Assembly: GCA_002709835.1 (NCBI GenBank)
Contig: PAQX01000068.1
Location: 1-36,807 of the forward strand
DNA length: 36,807 bases
Direction: 5' to 3'
Origin: Deltaproteobacteria bacterium
GTDB taxonomy: Bacteria; Myxococcota_A; UBA9160; UBA4427
Part shown: positions 28,404 through 36,807 of the stretch, piece after piece
How the letters are laid out: the number at the start of each line of letters is the position of its first letter
How positions within the stretch are numbered: the stretch's first letter is position 1
Position numbers and translations under genes: made by a program
The notes under the pieces: model-generated
What the model was told of the DNA's origin: nothing
What the model saw: only the letters and a program-made list of their open reading frames with translations
Databases searched by the model: none

Positions 28404-29424
28404 CGCGTCTATCGCGATCGCGACTTGCGCTCGTGCTGGGCGTCCTTCTTGCCGCGGTCGTCGTGATCACGCTCGTCGCGCTCGCGACGGGTCCATCGAA
28501 CGTAGGTGCGCCCGACGTGGTGAAGATCGTCTTCGGCGACGCGTCCGATATCGATGCGGCGACCCGCGACATCGTGCTGCGGGTCCGGGGTCCGCGGGTT
28601 CTGCTCGGGCTGCTGGTCGGCGCGGCCCTCGCGACGGCGGGTGCCGTCTTCCAGGCGCTGCTTCGAAACCCGCTCGCCGATCCCTATGTGTTAGGCGTGT
28701 CCGGCGGAGCGGCGTTGGCCGGCATCTCGGCGCTCGCGCTCGGGGCGACGTTCGCGCTTCCGACCTCCTCCGTTCCGATGGCGGCTTTTGGCGGCGGGTT
28801 GATCGCGACGGGCCTGCTCTACTGGGTCTCGGGCGGGCGCGGTCGCAGTTCGCCGACGGGCCTGCTCCTGACCGGCGTCGTCTTCAATGCGTTTGCCTCC
28901 GCGGGTATCGTCTTCCTCGCCTCGGTCGCTGGTTTCTTCGAGGGATCGCGGATCTTCCTCTGGCTGATCGGACATCTCTCCGCCGTGGAGATCGACGCCG
29001 TCGGTGTCGTCGCCGCGAGCGTGGCCCTCGGTCTCGTCACGGCGTTCCTCCTCTCGCGCAGTCTGAATCTGCTGGCGCTCGGCGACGAATCCGCCCTCCA
29101 TCTCGGGGTCCCTGTCGAGTCCCATCGCCGTTGGCTGCTTCTCGCGACCTCGCTGATGGTCGGTGCGGCCGTCGCCGTCTCGGGTCTGATCGGCTTCGTC
29201 GGTCTGATCGTGCCCCACACGCTCCGCCTCGTGATCGGCAGCGACCACCGCCTCCTTCTTCCGGCGACGGCCTTGACCGGGGCCGGTTTTCTCGTGCTCT
29301 CGGACACCCTCGCTCGGACCGTGCTCGACGGTCGGGAGCTGCCGGTCGGTGCGGTGACTGCGATCGTCGGGGGGCCGCTCTTCATCTACCTACTGCGGCG
29401 AGCCCAGGCGCGGGGGCCGATGAC

Positions 29425-29428
<4 letters not shown>
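28400..29428 (+). CDS. btuC: BtuC-like ABC transporter permease (FecCD family)
   Basis: Membrane channel subunit of the cobalamin/iron-chelate importer. The 342-residue product has about ten hydrophobic helices and the FecCD signature lines LRNPLADPYVLGVSGGAALA, FVGLIVPHTLRLVIGSDHR and a C-terminal GAVTAIVGGPLFIYLLRR. The ATG overlaps the btuF stop, and the stop overlaps the btuD GTG (GTGA), so the three are translationally coupled. Confidence 0.92.
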
Positions 29429-32721
<3,293 letters not shown>

Positions 32722-32749
32722 AATCCCCCCAACTCTTCGCCTGATCCCC

Positions 32750-32762
32750 TGATCCGGGATCA
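32750..32762. promoter_or_regulatory. Palindrome TGATCC-G-GGATCA
   Basis: Perfect 6-bp arms around one central base, 201 bases before the response-regulator ATG and just after the previous gene. It may be an operator or part of a weak terminator. Confidence 0.35.
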
Positions 32763-32821
32763 ATCCGAGCCTCGTCTCGGCGAAAGTCCTGAAAGATTCC
32801 AATAAATCACTAATGCCACTC

Positions 32822-32834
32822 CGGTGAATCACCG
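32822..32834. promoter_or_regulatory. Palindrome CGGTGA-A-TCACCG
   Basis: Perfect 6-bp arms with one central base, beside an AT-rich patch (32798-32814) that could be part of the promoter. Size and symmetry fit an XRE/Cro-type operator, so self-regulation by the downstream HTH protein is possible; this is inference. Confidence 0.4.
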
Positions 32835-32962
32835 ATCTCATCGGCAAGTGATGCGCAGGAAGCGTGCACGCGAGGTGCGGCTGTCCTGCCCGGTCCGAAT
32901 CCTCCGTCCCTGGTTTGGAGACGAGATGGAGAAACGGATCGAACAAGGCGGAATCTTTGAAA

Positions 32963-33565
32963 ATGGCGAACCAGCAGACTCTCAACGTTCTCGTCGTGGA
33001 CTCTGAAGAAGAGGCCCGCGTCCAGCTCAAATCCGTGCTCACCGAGCAGGGCTTCAGTGTGACGACCCTCTCGGAGCCTCTCCTCGCGTCGGAGGAGGTC
33101 CGACAGAACCGCTTCCAGCTCGTCTTCCTCGACGTCTCGCCGGGCAGCGGCGGGAACGAAGCCCTCGCAGCGATTCGCGACTTCGACGACGACATCTGTG
33201 TGATCGCGACGACCGGCATCGCTTCGGTCGAGGCCGCGGTCGCGACGATGAAGCACCAGGCGTTCCACTATCTGCAGAAGCCGATCGAGGACGAGGAAGT
33301 CCTTGCCGTCGTGCAGGAGGCGATCAAGGCGCGTGGCCTGCTCGTCGACCTCGAGACTCATCTGAACACCGAAGTCGGTCGCCGCATCCGAACCAAGCGG
33401 CACGAGTCCCAGCTCACCCTCAAGCAGCTCGCGAACCGCACCGGCCTCTCCGTCAGCTTGATCTCGCAGATCGAGCTGGGGAAGAGCGCTGCGTCGATGT
33501 CGACGATGCACAAGCTCGGAGCGGCTCTGGGTGTGCGCATGACGTACTTCTTCGAGACGCTCTGA
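32963..33565 (+). CDS. Receiver domain fused to XRE-type helix-turn-helix regulator
   Basis: A 200-residue DNA-binding response regulator. Residues about 7-125 form a receiver domain: phospho-acceptor Asp57 in LVFLDVSPG, Thr83/84, and Lys106 in LQKPI. The acidic pair near the N-terminus is D13-S14 rather than D-D or D-E, a mild change. Residues about 138-195 form a Cro/C1-type helix-turn-helix (LTLKQLANRTGLSVSLISQI, then ELGKSAASMSTMHKLGAALG). This output domain is far less common than OmpR, NarL or Fis types. No histidine kinase is nearby, so it is an orphan here. The ATG at 32963 starts the protein just before the receiver domain; the Shine-Dalgarno is weak. Confidence 0.88.
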   Translation: MANQQTLNVLVVDSEEEARVQLKSVLTEQGFSVTTLSEPLLASEEVRQNRFQLVFLDVSPGSGGNEALAAIRDFDDDICVIATTGIASVEAAVATMKHQAFHYLQKPIEDEEVLAVVQEAIKARGLLVDLETHLNTEVGRRIRTKRHESQLTLKQLANRTGLSVSLISQIELGKSAASMSTMHKLGAALGVRMTYFFETL

Positions 33566-33582
33566 GTCTTTCCGGATGCGCC

Positions 33583-33608
33583 GAGCAACGCGCCTTTGCG
33601 CGTTGCTC
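33583..33608 (+). terminator. Strong hairpin after the response regulator
   Basis: GAGCAACGCGC (33583-33593), loop CTTT, GCGCGTTGCTC (33598-33608): a perfect 11-bp stem, 17 bases after the stop. No T-run follows, but it is the likely end of this transcript. Confidence 0.65.
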
Positions 33609-33713
33609 GCTGCGCGAAAACCCAAGGAACTCATCACGCCCTCAGGCCGTTTTGGCTTGGGGGCGTGCCTCGTTTCAGCGGGGGCCCCTCGGCGTGGGGC
33701 GGGGCCCGCTATC

Positions 33714-34850
33714 ATGCGGCCGCGCGCCCCTTGCGTGGAGGAGCCTCCCATTCGTTCCGTAGAGACATCGCGTCCGAAGCCCGGCCTGTCGGTTCCGGTG
33801 CTGTCGATCCTCGACGAAGAGGGCCGGTTGATCGAAGAGGACCAGCGGGCGCTGGTGCGTCACGTGGTGCAGGACGGGTACGGGGCGGACATCCTCTTCT
33901 CGGCGGGGACGACCGGCGAGTGGGACAAGGTCGACAACGACACGCGTCAGGCGGTGATCCGCGTGTCTGCCGAAGAGGTGGCGAAGCTCAATCTCGGGCT
34001 CGTCTCGAACGGGTCGAATGCGGTCGAAAGCTGGGCCGGGGTGACGGCCCCGACCGCGCGCGACACCCTCGCGAATCTCGAGCATGCCATCGACTGCGGA
34101 GTCGACGCCGCCGTGATCGCGCCGCTCTCGATCCAGGGAATCGCGGATCCCGTCCGCTTCATGCTGCGCGACGTCTCGGATCTACTCGACACGAAGCCGC
34201 GCCGGATTCCGATCTTCCTCTACGACAACGCCGACATCGCGATCGACCCCGCGGTGCCGCACATCCGCACGAAGCAGGTCAAGGCGATGAGCCGGCTCGA
34301 CTTCGTGCGCGGGATCAAGGTCTCGGCCTCGAACAAGGTGCTCGGCAACTACACCCGCGCCGCGAAGAGCTTCAAGGATCGCGGGGAGTTCGGGATCTAC
34401 GTCGGCAACGCGAAGCTGATCTTCGACATCTACCGTCCCTACCAGGGCCTGGTCGGCGTCTTCCGGGAACACTGGGACCGTTGGCGCCGCGCTGGAGGGA
34501 TGCCCGTGGGCGTGGTGTCGGGGCCGGCGAACGCGATGCCGCGGGAATGGGCGTATGCGTGGCAGGTCTGTCGCGCCGGCGACGAAGAACGCATGGATGC
34601 GGCGCAGCGCGTCGTTGACGTTTTCCGCGATCTCTGTGTCGTCGCGAGCGGCAAGCGGACGCTCGCTTGTCTGAAGCGCGCCCTCTACGCGGAACGCGTG
34701 ATCTCGAGCCCGTGCGTCGCACCGGGCACGCCGGAGCTGGCCCCTGGCGAAGCGGAAGAGTTCGACGAGAAGTTCGCGGCGCTGAAGGAGACGACGTCCC
34801 GCGAGCTGGGCGACGTCGCGATGACGCGCTTCGAGAAGAGGAACGACTGA
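33714..34850 (+). CDS. DapA-superfamily (dihydrodipicolinate synthase-like) aldolase
   Basis: Probable class I (Schiff-base) aldolase or lyase of the DHDPS/N-acetylneuraminate lyase family. The 378-residue form has the substrate loop GTTGE at 65-69, the Tyr of the catalytic triad at Y170 in IFLYDN, and the Schiff-base Lys at K202 in RGIKVSAS. It is about 80 residues longer than DapA, with an extended C-terminus (about 300-378). The ATG at 33714 is preceded by GGGG; a GTG at 33735 is an alternative. It lies one base before the kinase-isomerase gene, so the two surely form one pathway. DapA itself is possible, but the neighbour suggests a 2-keto-3-deoxy-sugar-acid or sugar-phosphate substrate. 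Confidence 0.82.
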   Translation: MRPRAPCVEEPPIRSVETSRPKPGLSVPVLSILDEEGRLIEEDQRALVRHVVQDGYGADILFSAGTTGEWDKVDNDTRQAVIRVSAEEVAKLNLGLVSNGSNAVESWAGVTAPTARDTLANLEHAIDCGVDAAVIAPLSIQGIADPVRFMLRDVSDLLDTKPRRIPIFLYDNADIAIDPAVPHIRTKQVKAMSRLDFVRGIKVSASNKVLGNYTRAAKSFKDRGEFGIYVGNAKLIFDIYRPYQGLVGVFREHWDRWRRAGGMPVGVVSGPANAMPREWAYAWQVCRAGDEERMDAAQRVVDVFRDLCVVASGKRTLACLKRALYAERVISSPCVAPGTPELAPGEAEEFDEKFAALKETTSRELGDVAMTRFEKRND

Positions 34851-34851
34851 C

Positions 34852-36480
34852 GTGAGTGACGACAAGCTCGAGCTCGTCGGAATTGGCAGCATGGTTCTCG
34901 ACCGGATGCACCGCACCCGTCGTGTGCTCGGGCCCAACGAGAAGGGGCTCCTCGACGACGTCGATACCGGTGGGCCGGTCCAGACTTGCATCGGGGGCGT
35001 GCTCCTCAATCAGGTCGGCTGGGCGGCACTCTTCGGCACGCGGGTCGGCCTCTTCGGCCGTCAGGGCGACGACGACGCGGGTCGGACTCTCCGCGCCGCC
35101 ATGAAGCAGGCGGGCATCGAGACGAGCCTCGACCTCACGGGCAGCGCGAGCTCCCTCGCCGAGATCTTCGTCGACGCGGAAGGTGAGCGCGCGATCTACA
35201 TGGCTGCGGGCGCGACGGCGGAGACGACGCCGGCCCACGTCCGCGAAGATCACGCGGATTTCATCGCGCGCGGAGAGCGACTGACGACCGAGGTCTCTCA
35301 GCTCCCCCTCGATGCGACGCTCGAGGCGTTGAAGGTCGCCCATGAGCACGGGCTGGAGACCGTCGTCGATCTCGACGTGTTGCCGAGCGATGCGGTGCAG
35401 GGCCTGGGGGATCGGGAAACCCTCGAAGCGGTCCTGCACGAAGCGGACGTGCTGAAGCCGACGGCGCTCGCGGCGCGGGAGCTCTTTCCGGAGGTCGATG
35501 CCCTCGAGGCCCTGGTTGCCGCGATTCGCGACGAGTATGGAGTGTCGACCGTCGTGCTGACGGACGGCGAGCGCGGTTCGCTGCTGGGGGACGAGGCGGG
35601 GACGCGATGGATCGCCGCCTATCCGGCGAACGCCGTGGTCGATACCACCGGGGCCGGCGACGCGTTCTTCGGTGGCTTCCTGGCGGGGCAGGCCCTCGGT
35701 CTCGCGGTCGAGGATGCCGCGAAGCTCGGCAATGCGTGCGGCGCCGCCTGCGTCGAACGGATGGGTGCCTTTCCCGAGGCGGCGGACGCGCTCCGGGCCC
35801 GGGCGCTCGAGCTCTATGACGGCCCTGCGTCGACCGATCCGCGATGGGCCTCGCTCGCGGCGGCGTCGGCGACCGAACCGGTCCCCGGAGCCGCGGGGCG
35901 CCTGGCCCTCGACGTAGCGGCGCGGGAGCTGAGTGCGCTCGCAGAGCGACACGATGGCGTGTCACTCCAGGCGGCCGCGGAGTTGATCGAAGCGGCGGAA
36001 GCCGCGGGAGGCCGGGTCCACGTGACCGGCGTCGGGAAGCCCGAGCACGTGGCTCACTACGGGGCGAGTCTTCTTTCGTCGACCGGGATTCCCGCGACGT
36101 TCCTTCACGCGACGGAATCGCTCCATGGGAGCCTCGGGCAAGTCGTTCCGGGGGACGTGGTGATCGCGATCAGCAACAGCGGGACCACTTCGGAGTGCCT
36201 GTTGGCGGTCCACGCGATCCGGGACTACGGCGGCAAGCTGATCGCGGTGACCGGCGGGCTTTCGTCTCCTCTCGCCGAGGCGGCGGACGTGACCCTCGAC
36301 GCCGGCGTCAAAGAGGAAGGCGGTCCGCTCGGATTGGCGCCTCGCGCGAGCGTTGCGGCGGAGATCCTCGTGATCGCGGCGCTCGGTGCCGTTCTGCAGG
36401 AGCGGCGGGGGCTCGACAAGAACGACTACGCCTCGCGGCATCCCGCCGGCGCGCTCGGCAAGCAGGCGCGCGGCGAGTAG
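34852..36480 (+). CDS. Fused PfkB-family sugar kinase and KpsF-like SIS sugar-phosphate isomerase
   Basis: A 542-residue two-domain enzyme. Residues about 5-320 are a PfkB/ribokinase-type kinase with GGVLLNQVGWAALFG, FGRQGDDDAGRTL and the active-site motif DTTGAGDAFFGGF, in which D270 is the catalytic base. Residues about 350-542 are a SIS domain with GVGKPEHVAHYGASLLSSTG (from G393), the phosphosugar loop SNSGTTSE (from S441) and the RHPAGALGK ending (R529, H530) characteristic of KpsF/GutQ arabinose-5-phosphate isomerases; the C-terminal CBS pair of full-length KpsF is absent. The start is GTG at 34852, one base after the aldolase stop. The two active sites would isomerise and phosphorylate one sugar before aldol cleavage. 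The substrate is unknown. Confidence 0.88.
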   Translation: MSDDKLELVGIGSMVLDRMHRTRRVLGPNEKGLLDDVDTGGPVQTCIGGVLLNQVGWAALFGTRVGLFGRQGDDDAGRTLRAAMKQAGIETSLDLTGSASSLAEIFVDAEGERAIYMAAGATAETTPAHVREDHADFIARGERLTTEVSQLPLDATLEALKVAHEHGLETVVDLDVLPSDAVQGLGDRETLEAVLHEADVLKPTALAARELFPEVDALEALVAAIRDEYGVSTVVLTDGERGSLLGDEAGTRWIAAYPANAVVDTTGAGDAFFGGFLAGQALGLAVEDAAKLGNACGAACVERMGAFPEAADALRARALELYDGPASTDPRWASLAAASATEPVPGAAGRLALDVAARELSALAERHDGVSLQAAAELIEAAEAAGGRVHVTGVGKPEHVAHYGASLLSSTGIPATFLHATESLHGSLGQVVPGDVVIAISNSGTTSECLLAVHAIRDYGGKLIAVTGGLSSPLAEAADVTLDAGVKEEGGPLGLAPRASVAAEILVIAALGAVLQERRGLDKNDYASRHPAGALGKQARGE

Positions 36481-36561
36481 GGTCGCGCTGGCTCTCCAGG
36501 GCCTTCCCTCGGGGCGGAGGGGCGATTCTCGACGGGGTGCAGGGCTGCGTCTCCGCTGCCA

Positions 36562-36590
36562 TTGACGCTTCCGAGTGGTGCCCGTAATGT
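36562..36590 (+). promoter_or_regulatory. Candidate promoter of the tRNA-Ala gene
   Basis: TTGACG (36562-36567), a 17-bp spacer, then TAATGT (36585-36590). Transcription would begin near 36597, about 80 bases before the mature tRNA. This is the best promoter match in the 36481-36677 gap. Confidence 0.55.
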
Positions 36591-36677
36591 CACCCGCTCG
36601 AAATACCGCGATCGCGGGTCGATTCGCTTCCCAGGGCGGAGTCCACGACCCCGAGCGCGCAAGAAACCACGATTCAT

Positions 36678-36753
36678 GGGGCCGTAGCTCAGCTGGGAGA
36701 GCGTCGCGTTCGCAACGCGAAGGTCGGCGGTTCGATCCCGCTCGGCTCCACCA
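36678..36753 (+). tRNA. tRNA-Ala (anticodon CGC)
   Basis: A 76-base cloverleaf with encoded CCA. Acceptor arm GGGGCCG/CGGCTCC with one wobble pair, D stem GCTC/GAGC, anticodon stem TCGCG/CGCGA around loop TTCGCAA (anticodon CGC, reading GCG), and T arm GGCGG-TTCGATC-CCGCT. The G-T wobble in the acceptor sits at the third pair, as seen in tRNA-Ala identity elements. Confidence 0.95.
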
Positions 36754-36765
36754 TTTTTAAGAAAA

Positions 36766-36798
36766 CGGACCCGCAGGGCTCAAAGGCCTGCGGGGCCG
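36766..36798 (+). terminator. Terminator hairpin after tRNA-Ala
   Basis: CGG-A-CCCGCAGG (36766-36777) pairs with CCTGCGGG-G-CCG (36787-36798), an 11-bp stem with one internal mismatch and a 9-nt loop, followed by TTCCCTTGG. It starts 13 bases after the CCA end. Confidence 0.75.
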
Positions 36799-36807
36799 TT
36801 CCCTTGG

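Noticed and set aside
33709..33714. TATCAT as a -10 box for the DapA-like gene
   Set aside because: It overlaps the chosen ATG and has no -35 at the right distance. It would only work with a later GTG start that lacks a ribosome site.

Overview
The window is GC-rich, densely coded chromosomal DNA from a Gram-negative bacterium. Signs of a Gram-negative cell are a YidC with a large periplasmic domain, periplasmic c-type cytochromes, a BtuFCD-type importer and signal-peptide proteins. A bactofilin translationally coupled to ParB, a b-prime/b ATP synthase operon and a coiled-coil protein resembling the Myxococcus MXAN_5187 C-terminal domain family suggest a deltaproteobacterial or Myxococcota/Binatota-like lineage. 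That placement is inference. No IS element, phage gene or CRISPR array was seen.

Region by region: (1) 265-9006 is the replication-origin-proximal neighbourhood: dnaN (minus strand), a 630-bp intergenic gap, then rpmH-rnpA-yidD-yidC-khpB(jag), a cluster of four parS-like palindromes, rsmG, parA, parB and a bactofilin. dnaA, mnmE and mnmG, common neighbours in this cluster, are absent. (2) 9511-15738 is the ATP synthase operon b'-b-delta-alpha-gamma-beta-epsilon; subunits a and c are not here. (3) 15804-18091 holds a lipoate/biotin-ligase-fold protein, a cytochrome c' interrupted by a one-base frameshift, and a diheme cytochrome c whose first heme motif is one residue short. (4) 18104-19695 (minus) holds the MXAN_5187-like protein and an alpha/beta hydrolase. 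(5) 20097-23860 (minus) is the biotin operon bioB-bioF-bioD, ending in a YhhQ-family transporter. A BirA-type operator lies upstream, between bioB and the divergent radA.

(6) 24153-27236 holds radA, a polyprenyl diphosphate synthase with a well-formed sigma70-type promoter placed so that transcription should start at the ATG, and a ComEA-like helix-hairpin-helix protein. (7) 27277-30213 is a BtuF-BtuC-BtuD-type ABC importer with overlapping genes, preceded by a degenerate but plausible cobalamin riboswitch. (8) 30407-32721 is enolase plus an overlapping secreted protein of unknown function carrying a perfect 36-bp tandem duplication. (9) 32963-33565 encodes a receiver domain fused to an XRE-type helix-turn-helix, with two odd palindromes upstream. 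(10) 33714-36480 is a two-gene sugar-acid or sugar-phosphate module: a DapA-superfamily aldolase followed by a PfkB kinase fused to a KpsF-like SIS isomerase domain. (11) A tRNA-Ala(CGC) gene with promoter and terminator closes the window.

How the genes work together: the first block couples ribosome and RNA processing, membrane insertion and chromosome segregation near the origin. The biotin block is an operon under probable BirA control. The last protein module contains the three activities (isomerase, kinase, aldolase) that make a complete sugar-phosphate cleavage route, and it is the strongest candidate here for an undescribed pathway.
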